NCBI RefSeq assembly: GCF_002155975.1
Contig: NZ_MUMI01000143.1
Span: 1 to 32,179 of the forward strand
Origin: Amycolatopsis kentuckyensis
GTDB taxonomy: Bacteria; Actinomycetota; Actinomycetes; Mycobacteriales; Pseudonocardiaceae
Reading direction: 5' to 3'
Length of the DNA: 32,179 bases
Of this stretch, positions 1-7,936 are shown one piece after another (position 1 is the first letter of the stretch; each line of letters starts with the position of its first letter). Position numbers and translations under genes: made by a program. Under the pieces are notes generated by a model, which worked only from the letters and a program-made list of their open reading frames with translations, was not told the origin of the DNA and searched no databases.

Positions 1-70
1 GATTGGGGGCGGGGCTTGCGGGGTCACTCTGTGACTCGGGCGGCCTGGTACCCCCGCCTCGGCGGGCACC

Positions 71-739
71 TCATCCGGCGACCTCGACCAGCCGCCGCCC
101 CGGTGGGGTGTTCGTGCTCGCGGCCGGCGCTCCTTCCGGGCCCGGCAGCCACAAGCCCACCGACAGCGGCCGCGCCGCCGCGCCGCGGCCCGTGCTCGTC
201 GCCAGCACCTTGCGGGCTCTCAGGTGACCGTGGCCGTCCTGGGTGAGGCCGTGCCAGCGGCGGCCCGACACCTTCAGCTCCACGTCCGCTCCCGGCCACG
301 CGCCCGCCGTCAGCAGGACCGTCCCGCGGTTGCGGACCCGGCCCGCCAGCCGGCGCGCCGTCTGCGGCTGCACCGGCACCGCCCGGCCGAGGACCACCAG
401 GTCGAACCCGTCGACCAACGCCGACAACACCGCCACCAGCTCCGCGCCCGGGTCCGGCACCAGCGCGAGGCGCTCCAGGTCGACGCCGAGTTCCGCGGCC
501 GCCGCCAAGCCCAGTTCCGGCAGGCCCGTGACCGCCGCCCAGGAACCGTTGCGGGTCGCCTCCGCCAACAGCGCCAGGACCAGCGACGTCGCTCCGCGCA
601 CCGAAACCGTGCTGCCGCGCCGCAACCCGCCGCCGGGCAGGAGGCCGGCCAGCTCCGGCAGCACCGTCAGCGTCGGCTCACTCAGCTGCGCCGCCGTGCG
701 GACCCCCGGGATGGCCGCGAGCGCTTCCGGCACCGCCAC
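71..739 (-). CDS. imuA': ImuA'-like (RecA/SulA-type) mutasome accessory protein
   Basis: This 222-aa protein resembles the RecA-like accessory protein encoded just before the Y-family polymerase ImuB in actinobacteria. In mycobacteria ImuA', ImuB and DnaE2 carry out damage-induced mutagenic translesion synthesis. The core runs through LPGGGLRRGSTVSVRG (about 34-49), in the place of a Walker-A loop but lacking the GKT signature, and a hydrophobic strand DLVVLG (about 115-120) in the Walker-B place. The GTG start at 739 is chosen because GGAGG lies 9 nt upstream. A LexA-type box sits about 65 nt upstream, as expected for an SOS gene. imuB should lie beyond the left edge; positions 1-70 give no convincing start for it, only a short hairpin at 53-66. 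Family assignment rests on pattern recognition plus the LexA box, not on an alignment. Confidence 0.72.
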   Translation of the reverse strand: MAVPEALAAIPGVRTAAQLSEPTLTVLPELAGLLPGGGLRRGSTVSVRGATSLVLALLAEATRNGSWAAVTGLPELGLAAAAELGVDLERLALVPDPGAELVAVLSALVDGFDLVVLGRAVPVQPQTARRLAGRVRNRGTVLLTAGAWPGADVELKVSGRRWHGLTQDGHGHLRARKVLATSTGRGAAARPLSVGLWLPGPEGAPAASTNTPPGRRLVEVAG

Positions 740-803
740 CGCCGCTCACCTCCAGCACCACGTACTCGTACCGGAAACCCTGCCGGCGAACCCTGGACAA
801 TCA

Positions 804-819
804 TCGAACACTTGTTCGC
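804..819 (-). promoter_or_regulatory. LexA (SOS) box
   Basis: The sequence TCGAAC-ACTT-GTTCGC matches the actinobacterial/mycobacterial LexA consensus TCGAAC-N4-GTTCGA at 11 of 12 defined positions. It lies 65-80 nt upstream of the imuA'-like start at 739, so that gene is probably LexA-repressed and DNA-damage inducible. No clear -10/-35 pair is visible beside it. Confidence 0.8.
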
Positions 820-844
820 ATAGTGCGAGATGCGGCGGCCGCTG

Positions 845-1435
845 TCAAGCCGGGGAGCACACCCGGGGGAGGTCACCCTCGATCACCCGGCTCACGATCC
901 ACGCGTGCGTGCCGAGCTGCCGCCCGCGGGCGAACCCGAGCTCCTCGAACAGCTCCACGGTGCCGGTGAACAGGAACCGCACCGGCGCGTCCCGGCCGGC
1001 GGTCACCTCGGAGACGGCTTCGACGAGCCCGCCGCCGGCCTGCGCGATCAGCTCGAGCGCCCCGGCCAGCGCCGCGCGCGCGACGCCCTGCCCCCGGTGC
1101 TTCTTGTCGACGAAGAAGCAGGTGATGCGCCAGTCCGGCCGGGGTGGGGCGTCCTTGTCGTAGGCACGCCGGTGCTTGATGCCGGGCAGCTCTTCGGGCC
1201 TGCCGTACTGACACCACCCCAGCACGACACCGTTTTCGTCGAACACGAGCGCGGCGTGCGCGCCGCCGGTCCGGACGCGCTCCTCCTTGATCGTGCGGCG
1301 CACCGGGCCCCGCCGGCCGCGTTCCGGGTGGAAGCCGAGGCACCAGCAGCCGCCGAAGATGCCGTTGTTGCGTTCGACGAGCTCCGCGAACGCCGCCCAC
1401 GTCGAGGCGTCGAGCGGCCGGACCGTGTGCGCCAT
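845..1435 (-). CDS. GNAT family N-acetyltransferase
   Basis: This is a single-domain GNAT protein of 196 aa predicted to transfer an acetyl group from acetyl-CoA to an unidentified amine. The acetyl-CoA pyrophosphate loop is visible as HRGQGVARAAL (R/Q-x-x-G-x-G/A signature) after the strand WRITCFFVD, and the C-terminal FLFTGTVELFEELGF is the usual strand-helix end of the fold. The segment GGCWCLGFHPE near the N terminus also occurs in a group of uncharacterised actinobacterial acetyltransferases. The ATG at 1435 is preferred over a GTG at 1453 because the family normally begins with the RPLD strand. It is monocistronic and divergent from the NADH dehydrogenase gene. The substrate is unknown. 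Confidence 0.85.
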   Translation of the reverse strand: MAHTVRPLDASTWAAFAELVERNNGIFGGCWCLGFHPERGRRGPVRRTIKEERVRTGGAHAALVFDENGVVLGWCQYGRPEELPGIKHRRAYDKDAPPRPDWRITCFFVDKKHRGQGVARAALAGALELIAQAGGGLVEAVSEVTAGRDAPVRFLFTGTVELFEELGFARGRQLGTHAWIVSRVIEGDLPRVCSPA

Positions 1436-1528
1436 CCCGGAATTCTGCCCCACCGGCTGTGACGCGGATCGCGGTCACACCCTCGTCCGCAGCCTCGTCC
1501 AGGGGGTGGAGCGAGAAAAGAGGAAGAA

Positions 1529-2929
1529 ATGCGCCGGATCCTGATCGTCGGTGGTGGTTACGCCGGGTTCTACGCCGCCTGGAAGCTCGAGAAGAAGCTG
1601 CGTCGCGGGGAAGCCGAGGTCACCCTCGTCGACCCGCGGCCCTACCTCACCTACCAGCCGTTCCTGCCCGAGGTCGTGGCCGGCTCGGTCGAGGCGCGCC
1701 ACGCCGCCGTGTCGCTGCGGCGGCACCTGCGCCGCACCCGGGTCGTCGCCGGGAAGGTGACCGCCATCGATCACGCCCACCGCGTCGTCACCGTGCAGCC
1801 GGCCGACGGCGAACCGTTCGAACGGAGCTACGACCTGATCGCCGTCACCGCCGGGGCCGTCACGCGCACCCTGCCCGTGCCGGGCATCGCCGACCAGGCC
1901 ATCGGCCTCAAGCACGTCGAGGAGGCCGTCGCGATCCGGGACCGGCTGCTCACCGCGTTCGACCGGGCCGCCGCGCTGCCCGAAGGCCCGCAACGGCGGA
2001 AGCTGCTCACCGTCACCTTCGTCGGCGGCGGCTTCTCGGGTGTCGAGGGCTTCGGCGAGCTGCTGTCGCTGGCGACCGCGCTGCTCAAGCGCTACCCGGA
2101 ACTGCGCCGCGACGAACTGCGCTTCCACCTCGTCGAGGCGTCGGGCCGCATCCTGCCCGAGGTCACCGACCAGCCGGGGCGCTGGGTCGTGCGGGAACTG
2201 GAACGGCGAGGCGGCCGCGTCCACCTGGCCACCCTGGTGACGTCGGCGGAGAACGGCCACGTGACGCTCTCGACCGGCGAGGAGTTCGACTCGGAGCTGA
2301 TCGTCTGGACCGCGGGCAACGGCGCCAACCCGGTCGTCGGCCGGCACACCGACCTCCCCGTCGACGAACGCGGTTACCTCGTCGTGCGGCCGGATCTGCG
2401 CGTCGAGGGCGTGACCGGCGCCTGGGCCGCCGGGGACGCCGCCGCGGTGCCCGACCTGGCCTCGCCGGTTCCGGGCGCGCTGACCGTGCCCAACGCGCAG
2501 CACGCCTACCGGCAGGGAAAACTGCTGGCCCGCAACATCATCGCGACGCTGCGCGGCCGGGAACCGAAGCCGTACGTGCACCACAGCCTCGGCGCGATCG
2601 CGACGCTCGGCCTGGGCCGCGGGATCTTCCAGTACAAGGGCCTGGTCCTCAAGGGACTCCCGGCGTGGCTCATGCACCGCGGCTACCACGTGCTCGCCGT
2701 GCCCACCTGGGAACGCAAGATCCGCGTGCTCGCGGTGTGGCTGACGCAGGCGCTGTTCGGCCGCGACATCCTCAGCCTGGCGTCGGTGCAGCACCCGCGG
2801 GACGCCTTCGTGGCGGCGGGCCGCACCGTCGCCGGTGCGGCCCGCCGCGGTCAAGATCAGCCCGCGAAGGGGCTGGCGTCGATCCCGCAGGTCTGGCCCG
2901 CGGCCGGGAAGGTCCCCGAGATCAGGTAG
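1529..2929 (+). CDS. ndh: Type II NADH dehydrogenase (NDH-2)
   Basis: This 466-aa flavoprotein should oxidise NADH and pass electrons to menaquinone at the inner face of the membrane without pumping protons. The FAD-binding motif is ILIVGGGYAGFYAAWKLEKK (4-23). The second dinucleotide (NADH) motif is VTFVGGGFSGVEG (162-174). The late FAD contact VTGAWAAGDAAAVPD is at 295-309, followed by AQHAYRQG (323-330), typical of NDH-2. The amphipathic C-terminal part (about 365-420) fits the membrane-docking region. AGAGGAAG-like purines before the ATG form the ribosome site. The last 24 codons overlap the 3' end of the opposite-strand hydrolase, and codons about 429-440 lie within a terminator-like hairpin, so the C-terminal tail may be an extension acquired by stop-codon loss. 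Confidence 0.88.
   Translation: MRRILIVGGGYAGFYAAWKLEKKLRRGEAEVTLVDPRPYLTYQPFLPEVVAGSVEARHAAVSLRRHLRRTRVVAGKVTAIDHAHRVVTVQPADGEPFERSYDLIAVTAGAVTRTLPVPGIADQAIGLKHVEEAVAIRDRLLTAFDRAAALPEGPQRRKLLTVTFVGGGFSGVEGFGELLSLATALLKRYPELRRDELRFHLVEASGRILPEVTDQPGRWVVRELERRGGRVHLATLVTSAENGHVTLSTGEEFDSELIVWTAGNGANPVVGRHTDLPVDERGYLVVRPDLRVEGVTGAWAAGDAAAVPDLASPVPGALTVPNAQHAYRQGKLLARNIIATLRGREPKPYVHHSLGAIATLGLGRGIFQYKGLVLKGLPAWLMHRGYHVLAVPTWERKIRVLAVWLTQALFGRDILSLASVQHPRDAFVAAGRTVAGAARRGQDQPAKGLASIPQVWPAAGKVPEIR
2813..2848. terminator. 15-bp hairpin inside the ndh 3' end; likely terminator of the S33 gene
   Basis: Positions 2813-2827 pair perfectly with 2834-2848 around a 6-nt loop (GTCGCC). On the minus strand the hairpin starts 8 nt after the stop of the S33 hydrolase, the right place for its terminator, though there is no U-tract. 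On the plus strand it lies inside the ndh reading frame. Confidence 0.6.
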
Positions 2930-4380
2930 TCCCGCTTGACCTTCTCGGTGCACGTGCTCGGCACGTACATCGAGGAGTGCCCGTAGCCCTCGGTCACGAA
3001 CACCCGCGCCCGCGCCAGTTCCGCGGCGCCGTCGCGGGCGCCGTGCAGCGGGGTGGACGGGTCGTAGCGGTTGTTCAGCACGAGGATCTCCGCCGACGTC
3101 GGGCGGTTCCACGGGCCGGTGTAGCGGTCGGTGTCCTTGGCCTGCCAGAACGCGCAGCTCATCATGTCCAGCACCGCGATCCGCCCGAAGTACGGCACGC
3201 GCTGGTCTTCCGACTCGGCGTACCGGCTGTAGACCGCCGGGTCGGTCGGCACGTCGCTGTCGGAGCACTGGATGGCGTTGAACGCTTCGGTCCGGTTCGA
3301 AACGTACTGCTCGCCCTTGACAGCTGCCGAACGCAGAGCCGAGGTGGCCGGAGCGTCGTACAGGCGCTGCAACAGCGCGGCGATGTCCGCCCAGCCCCGC
3401 GAGTCGGACAGGTCGGCCGCCGCGTTGATGATGCCCGAGTAGGTCCACGTCTCGCCGTCGCTGACGATCGGGGCCTGCTTGGCACGCGCCGTCAGCGCCG
3501 CCCACTTCGCCTTCGGGTCACCCGAAGAGAACGCGCACTTCGGGCCGGCTTCCGTGCACAGCCGCAGGAACTGCTCGAAGGTCTGCGCGATGCCGGTCGC
3601 GACGTCCTGCCGGGTGTCCAGCGGGACGCTCTTGCCGTTGCCGTTCTGGCCGGTCGAGTTGCCGGCGAAGTCCATGGTGCCGTCGAACACCATCGCCCGG
3701 ATCCGGTTCGGGAACAGGTTGGCGTAGGTCGCCCCGAGCTGCGTCCCGTAGGAAATACCGTGGTAGTTCAGCTTCGGGTCGCCGACCGCGCGGCGCAGCA
3801 GCTCGAGGTCACGGGCCGTGTTGGCCGTGGAGACGTGCTCGAGGATCGGGCCCGCCTTCGCCGAGCAGCGGTCGGCGAGCTCCTTCGACTTGGCATAGAA
3901 GGCCGCGTTGCCGCTCGGGTCGCCCGGCATCTCCGGGAACGAGCCGAAGAACGCCTGCTGCTCGGCCACGGTGTCGAAGCACCGGACCGCCGTGCTGTTG
4001 GCGATGCCGCGCGGGTCCCACGAGACCAGGTCGAACCGCGCGCGCAGTTCGTCGGAGAACAGCCACGGCCACTTGCCGCGCTCCCGCAGCCGCTGCAGGC
4101 CGGACGCGCCGGGCCCGCCGAAGTTCACGAAGAGCGAGCCGATCCGGTGCGTGGGATCGGTGGCGGGCAGCTTGATCAGCGCGAGGTCGATCTTCGCGCC
4201 GGACGGCCGGTCGTAGTCCAGCGGCACGGAGGCCTTGCTGCACTGGAAGCCGTCGGCGCAGTCGGTCCAGCTCAGCTGCGGCGTCGGCACCTTGTCGATG
4301 GAGGCCGGCGCCGCGGACGCGACGGCCGGGCCGGCCGCGACGGCCATCGAGACACCGAGTGCGACGACCACGCCGCGCAC
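2857..4380 (-). CDS. Secreted S33 alpha/beta-hydrolase, tripeptidyl-aminopeptidase (SlpD/TAP) type
   Basis: This predicted 507-aa secreted serine hydrolase belongs to the Streptomyces tripeptidyl aminopeptidase / SlpD / SlpE group. It starts with a signal peptide (VRGVVVALG... ending VASAA). The oxyanion region NFGGPGASG is followed by the nucleophile elbow GISYG (Ser210). The C-terminal TAP-like domain supplies Asp440 (RYDPSTP) and His468 (GYGHSS), so the triad is complete. Family members remove N-terminal tripeptides or hydrolyse related amides outside the cell. The GTG at 4380 has GGGGGAGG just upstream; a second GTG at 4407 behind GAAGGG is an alternative and would add nine residues. The gene is convergent with ndh, overlapping it by 73 nt, and divergent from the gntR-ABC operon. 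Confidence 0.85.
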   Translation of the reverse strand: MRGVVVALGVSMAVAAGPAVASAAPASIDKVPTPQLSWTDCADGFQCSKASVPLDYDRPSGAKIDLALIKLPATDPTHRIGSLFVNFGGPGASGLQRLRERGKWPWLFSDELRARFDLVSWDPRGIANSTAVRCFDTVAEQQAFFGSFPEMPGDPSGNAAFYAKSKELADRCSAKAGPILEHVSTANTARDLELLRRAVGDPKLNYHGISYGTQLGATYANLFPNRIRAMVFDGTMDFAGNSTGQNGNGKSVPLDTRQDVATGIAQTFEQFLRLCTEAGPKCAFSSGDPKAKWAALTARAKQAPIVSDGETWTYSGIINAAADLSDSRGWADIAALLQRLYDAPATSALRSAAVKGEQYVSNRTEAFNAIQCSDSDVPTDPAVYSRYAESEDQRVPYFGRIAVLDMMSCAFWQAKDTDRYTGPWNRPTSAEILVLNNRYDPSTPLHGARDGAAELARARVFVTEGYGHSSMYVPSTCTEKVKRDYLISGTFPAAGQTCGIDASPFAG

Positions 4381-4493
4381 GATGCCTCCCCCAGAAAATC
4401 GACGCACGAATAGTCCCTTCGGAGAGGAAACGATCACTTCGCCTCCACAGACGGGCGAGGGACGCCGAGGTTGACTCCGGTGGGCAAAAAAGA

Positions 4494-4509
4494 TCACTGG
4501 CGGCAGTGA
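4494..4509. promoter_or_regulatory. Inverted repeat TCACTG-N4-CAGTGA
   Basis: A perfect 6-bp inverted repeat (TCACTG-GCGG-CAGTGA) lies between the divergent S33 hydrolase and gntR genes, 12 nt upstream of the gntR -10. It could be a regulator site; the bound protein is unknown. Confidence 0.4.
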
Positions 4510-4520
4510 CACCATGTAGC

Positions 4521-4540
4521 TATAGTACTAGGAGACTAGT
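4521..4540 (+). promoter_or_regulatory. gntR promoter -10 with overlapping operator-like dyads
   Basis: TATAGT (4521-4526) is a good -10 element; no convincing -35 is visible. It overlaps the perfect 8-bp palindrome TAGTACTA (4523-4530) and the dyad ACTAG-GAGA-CTAGT (4527-4540). YtrA-type GntR regulators usually autoregulate through short AT-rich dyads at their own promoter, so this is the likely operator. Transcription would start near 4533. Confidence 0.55.
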
Positions 4541-4555
4541 TAAATGGAGTTGCCG

Positions 4556-4951
4556 ATGATCGAGTTCCACCTGGACACCAGGTCCGGCTTGTCGCCGTAC
4601 CAGCAGCTGGTCCAGCAGGTGCGGCACGCGCTGCGCCTCGGCCTGCTGAACGAGGGAGACCAGCTCCCGAAGGTCAAGGACGTGGTCGCGACCCTCGCGA
4701 TCAACCCGAACACCGTGCTGAAGGCCTACCGCGAACTGGAGCACGACGGCCTGGTCGCGGCCCGCCCCGGCGTCGGCACGTTCGTGACGGCGACGTTGAA
4801 CGGCGGCGCGTCGTTCGCCGTGCTCGGACCGCTGCGGCGTGACCTGCGCCGCTGGCTTTCCCAGGCCCGCAAGGCGGGTCTCGACGAGGAGAGCATCGAA
4901 GCCTTGTTGATGTCCACGTTTCGCGACTCCGCCAGAGAGGACATAGCGTGA
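4556..4951 (+). CDS. GntR family transcriptional regulator, YtrA subfamily
   Basis: This 131-aa repressor-type protein consists of a winged helix-turn-helix (SGLSPYQQLVQQVRHAL, then PKVKDVVATLAINPNTVLKA and RELEHDGLV) plus the very short C-terminal dimerisation tail that defines the YtrA subfamily. The subfamily typically controls the ABC transporter encoded next to it, and that arrangement is present here: the stop overlaps the GTG of the ATPase by 4 nt. The ATG at 4556 is chosen because relatives begin MIxF and GGAG lies 6 nt upstream; an in-frame ATG at 4544 would add four residues but would leave almost no leader after the predicted transcription start. Autoregulation through the dyads at 4521-4540 is inferred. 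Confidence 0.88.
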   Translation: MIEFHLDTRSGLSPYQQLVQQVRHALRLGLLNEGDQLPKVKDVVATLAINPNTVLKAYRELEHDGLVAARPGVGTFVTATLNGGASFAVLGPLRRDLRRWLSQARKAGLDEESIEALLMSTFRDSAREDIA

Positions 4952-5829
4952 CTGTCCTGAAAGCCCAGGGGCTGGGCAAGAAGTACGGGCGCAAGCAGGC
5001 GCTGGCCGGCTGCACGCTCGAGATCGAAGCCGGCCACGTCACCGGGCTCGTCGGGCCGAACGGGGCGGGCAAGTCGACGCTGCTGAACATCGCGGCCGGC
5101 ATGCTGGAGCCGACGACCGGCACGATCGAGGTGTGCGGCGGGGTGCCGGGCAGCGGCCCGGAGCAGCTGGCCAAGGTCGGGTACGTCGCACAGAACACGC
5201 CTGTCTACAGTGGACTGTCCATCGAGGAGCATCTGCGGCTCGGTGCCCACCTCAACCCGGGATGGGACGCCTCCCTCGCGGAAAAGCGCATCGAACGGCT
5301 CGGGCTGGACCCGAAGCAGCACGCCGGCAAGCTCTCCGGCGGCCAGCGGGCCCAGCTGGCGCTCACGATCGGCATCGCCAAGCGCCCCGAACTGCTGCTG
5401 CTCGACGAGCCGGTCGCGGCCCTGGACCCGCTGGCCCGCCGCGAGTTCCTGCAGGACCTCATGGAAGCCGTCGCCGAGCACGGGCTGTCCGTCGTGATGT
5501 CCTCGCACCTGGTCAACGACCTCGAGCGGGTCTGCGACCACCTCGTCGTGCTGGTGGCCTCGCAGGTCCGGGTGATCGGCGAGGTGGAGACGCTGCTCGC
5601 GACGCACCACCGGCTCTCCGGGCCGCGCCGCGACCTCGACACGCTGCCGGCCGACCAGCACGTCGTCTCGGCGAAGCACACCGACCGCCAGACCACCGTC
5701 CTCGTCCGCACCGAGGCGCCGATCCTCGATCCTTCGTGGACGGTCGGCCGGCTCGGGCTGGAGGACCTCGTCCTCGAATACATGAGCAACCCCACCGCCG
5801 CCCGCCCCGCCCTGGAGGTCCTCCGATGA
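4948..5829 (+). CDS. ABC transporter ATP-binding protein
   Basis: This 293-aa ATPase has Walker A GPNGAGKST (36-44), the Q-loop region VAQNTPVYSG, ABC signature LSGGQ (129-133), Walker B LLLLDEP (149-155) with a D-loop, and the switch histidine in MSSHLV. The extra ~70-residue C-terminal domain resembles YtrB/BcrA-type ATPases. It starts at a GTG overlapping the end of gntR (GTGA) and ends in an ATGA overlap with the permease gene, so the three genes are translationally coupled. GntR-YtrA/ABC modules in Gram-positive bacteria often respond to cell-envelope-active compounds; the substrate here is unknown. Confidence 0.92.
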   Translation: MTVLKAQGLGKKYGRKQALAGCTLEIEAGHVTGLVGPNGAGKSTLLNIAAGMLEPTTGTIEVCGGVPGSGPEQLAKVGYVAQNTPVYSGLSIEEHLRLGAHLNPGWDASLAEKRIERLGLDPKQHAGKLSGGQRAQLALTIGIAKRPELLLLDEPVAALDPLARREFLQDLMEAVAEHGLSVVMSSHLVNDLERVCDHLVVLVASQVRVIGEVETLLATHHRLSGPRRDLDTLPADQHVVSAKHTDRQTTVLVRTEAPILDPSWTVGRLGLEDLVLEYMSNPTAARPALEVLR

Positions 5830-6809
5830 CCTGGCTCGCCTGGCGCCAGCTCCGCTTCCCCGCACTGTCGGTGTTCGCGGGCCTGCTCGCGATCGCCGTC
5901 GTGCTCGCCATCACCGGGCCGGACCTGGTCGGGCGCACGGACTTCTCCGACCAGGACACCCTCTTCGGCGGGACGATCCTGGGGCTGTACCTGCTGCCCG
6001 CGGCGATCGGTGTCTTCTGGGGCGTCCCGATGATCACCCGCGAGCTGGAGAGCGGCACGCACAGTCTCGTGTGGAACCAGACCGTCACGCGCAAGCGGTG
6101 GCTCACGACCAAGCTCGGGTTCGGCATCCTCGCCGCGATGCTCGCCGCCGCGGTGTTGAGCGTGGCCGTCTCCTGGTGGGCGAGCCCGATCGACGCACTC
6201 GCCGCCATCCAGACCGATCGCGGCATGCTGCCACGCATCTCGCCGGTGGTGTTCGGCGCGCGCGGGATCGTCCCGATCGGGTACGCGGCCTTCGCCCTCG
6301 CGCTCGGCGTCGCGGTCGGCATGCTGCTGAAGCGGACCGTGGCCGCCATGGCCGTCACGCTCGTCACGCTCGCCGCCGTGCTGCTCCTCGTCCCGGCGTT
6401 CGTGCGCCCGTACCTGCTGCCGCCGCAGACGGCGACGGTCGCGATCACCGGCGAGAACATCACGAACATCAACGGCACCGACCGGGAGGGGATCGCCGAG
6501 ATCGGCGTGCGGAAGCAGCCCGGCGCGTGGGAACTGGCGAACGAAACCCTGGACCCGGCCGGCAACGTGGTCGACCGGATGCCGGACTTCGTGCAGGCCT
6601 GCGCGCCGCGGCCGGGTGCGGGCCCGCCGGAACGCGGCACGATGGAACAGTGCCTGGCCCAGCTGGGCACGCACGGCTACCAGCAGCGCCTGACCTTCCA
6701 GCCGGGCTCCCGGTTCTGGCCGCTGCAGTGGCTCGAACTCGCGCTCTACCTCGCGATGACCGCCCTGCTCACCTGGTTCTGCTTCCGCCGGCTCCGCCAC
6801 CTGTCCTGA
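5826..6809 (+). CDS. ABC transporter permease subunit
   Basis: This 327-aa integral membrane protein is the partner of the preceding ATPase. Six hydrophobic segments are visible (about 13-31, 48-68, 98-118, 148-167, 171-193 and 300-320). A large, probably extracytoplasmic domain of about 105 residues (194-298) lies between the last two and contains two Cys. The cytoplasmic stretch TRELESGTHSLVWNQTVTRKRWL between segments 2 and 3 is the conserved coupling helix of ABC-2 type actinobacterial permeases. The ATG overlaps the upstream stop (ATGA), which fixes the start. A 20-nt gap leads to the first secreted hydrolase, so the whole set is probably one transcript. Confidence 0.88.
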   Translation: MTWLAWRQLRFPALSVFAGLLAIAVVLAITGPDLVGRTDFSDQDTLFGGTILGLYLLPAAIGVFWGVPMITRELESGTHSLVWNQTVTRKRWLTTKLGFGILAAMLAAAVLSVAVSWWASPIDALAAIQTDRGMLPRISPVVFGARGIVPIGYAAFALALGVAVGMLLKRTVAAMAVTLVTLAAVLLLVPAFVRPYLLPPQTATVAITGENITNINGTDREGIAEIGVRKQPGAWELANETLDPAGNVVDRMPDFVQACAPRPGAGPPERGTMEQCLAQLGTHGYQQRLTFQPGSRFWPLQWLELALYLAMTALLTWFCFRRLRHLS

Positions 6810-6829
6810 CGATTCCGACTGGGGGAATC

Positions 6830-7936
6830 ATGCGCACTCTCGCGGTAGCCACCGCACTCACCCTCACGTTGTCCGCGTCGCCCGCTTCGGCGGCCACGAC
6901 GCCTTACCTGCCCCGCCCGACCGGGCACCAGCCCGTCGGTGTCACTTCACTGTCCTTGAAGGACACTTCGCGGTCCGATCCCTGGGTGCCGTCGGTGCCC
7001 TACCGGGAGCTGATGGTCTCCGTCTTCTACCCGGCGACCTCGGCGAACGGGCCGAAGAAGCAGTACATGACCCCGCTCGAATCGAAGCTCAACCTCGAGC
7101 GGCAGAACATCCCCGGCCTCCCGCTGGAGGTCTTCAGCACGGTCCGGACGAACGCCGTCGTCGACGCGAAACCGGCCGGGCGGTGGCACAGCCTGCCGCT
7201 GGTCGTGCTGTCCCCCGGCTGGACGCAGCCCCGGGCCACGCTCACCGCGCTGGCCGAGGACCTGGCCAGCCGTGGGTACGCCGTGGCGGCGATCGACCAC
7301 ACCTACGAGAACCGCGCCACGACGTTCCCCGACGGGCACGTCACCGGCTGCGCCGCCTGCGAGGTCGACGACCAGCCGGGGTTCTGGGAGAAGTTCGCGC
7401 AGGTCCGGTCGAAGGACACGTCGTTCGTGCTCGATTCCCTGCTGTCGTCGAAGTGGGGTGCGCTCCTCGACCCGCAGCGGATCGGCATGACCGGGCACTC
7501 CGCCGGCGGGGCGATCACCACCCAGGCGATGCTGGCCGACCCGCGCATCCGCGCCGGCGCCGACCTGGACGGCAGCGTCCACGTCCCGATCCCGGCTTCG
7601 GGGCTCTCGCGGCCCTTCCTGTTCTTCGGCAGCAAGGACAGCTACACCCCGGGCGCGCCGGGTCCGTACGACGACTGGGAAGCCGACTGGACGCACCTGA
7701 CCGGCTGGAAGCGCTGGCTCATGGTCTCCGGCACGGTGCACCAGTCGTTCACCGACCTCGGCGTGCTCGCCGACCAGCTGGGCGTCGACCTCGGCGACGC
7801 GATCGACCCGTACCGCGCGCTGGCCATCACGCGGAACTACGTAAGCGCTTTCTTCGACCAGCACCTGCGCTGCCGTCCGCAACCGCTGATGGCCGCACCT
7901 TCGCCCGCTTACCCGGAAGTGACCTTCATCGGATGA
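6830..7936 (+). CDS. Secreted PAF-acetylhydrolase-like lipase/esterase (single domain)
   Basis: This 368-aa alpha/beta-hydrolase starts with a Sec signal peptide (MRTLAVATALTLTLSASPASA). It matches the platelet-activating-factor acetylhydrolase II (PAF-AH) family: nucleophile elbow GHSAGG (Ser224), acid Asp247 in GADLDGS exactly 23 residues later as in human plasma PAF-AH, and His304 in GTVHQSFTD, corresponding to the VHQNFAD motif of that enzyme. Members cleave short or oxidised acyl chains from phospholipids; bacterial relatives hydrolyse other esters. GGGGGAAT precedes the ATG. The stop overlaps the next gene (ATGA). A paired-Cys motif CAAC (in TGCAACEVDD) is shared with its tandem paralogues. 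The substrate is not known. Confidence 0.86.
   Translation: MRTLAVATALTLTLSASPASAATTPYLPRPTGHQPVGVTSLSLKDTSRSDPWVPSVPYRELMVSVFYPATSANGPKKQYMTPLESKLNLERQNIPGLPLEVFSTVRTNAVVDAKPAGRWHSLPLVVLSPGWTQPRATLTALAEDLASRGYAVAAIDHTYENRATTFPDGHVTGCAACEVDDQPGFWEKFAQVRSKDTSFVLDSLLSSKWGALLDPQRIGMTGHSAGGAITTQAMLADPRIRAGADLDGSVHVPIPASGLSRPFLFFGSKDSYTPGAPGPYDDWEADWTHLTGWKRWLMVSGTVHQSFTDLGVLADQLGVDLGDAIDPYRALAITRNYVSAFFDQHLRCRPQPLMAAPSPAYPEVTFIG

Noticed and set aside
1..34. A possible GTG start of imuB on the minus strand near position 34
   Set aside because: The visible codons do not resemble the usual ImuB N-terminus and there is no ribosome site.
1459..4413. A 984-codon open frame on the plus strand, and a 1208-codon one at 9123-12749
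   Set aside because: Arg/Pro/Gly/Ala-rich shadow frames caused by high GC. They run across genes with clear motifs in other frames or on the other strand.
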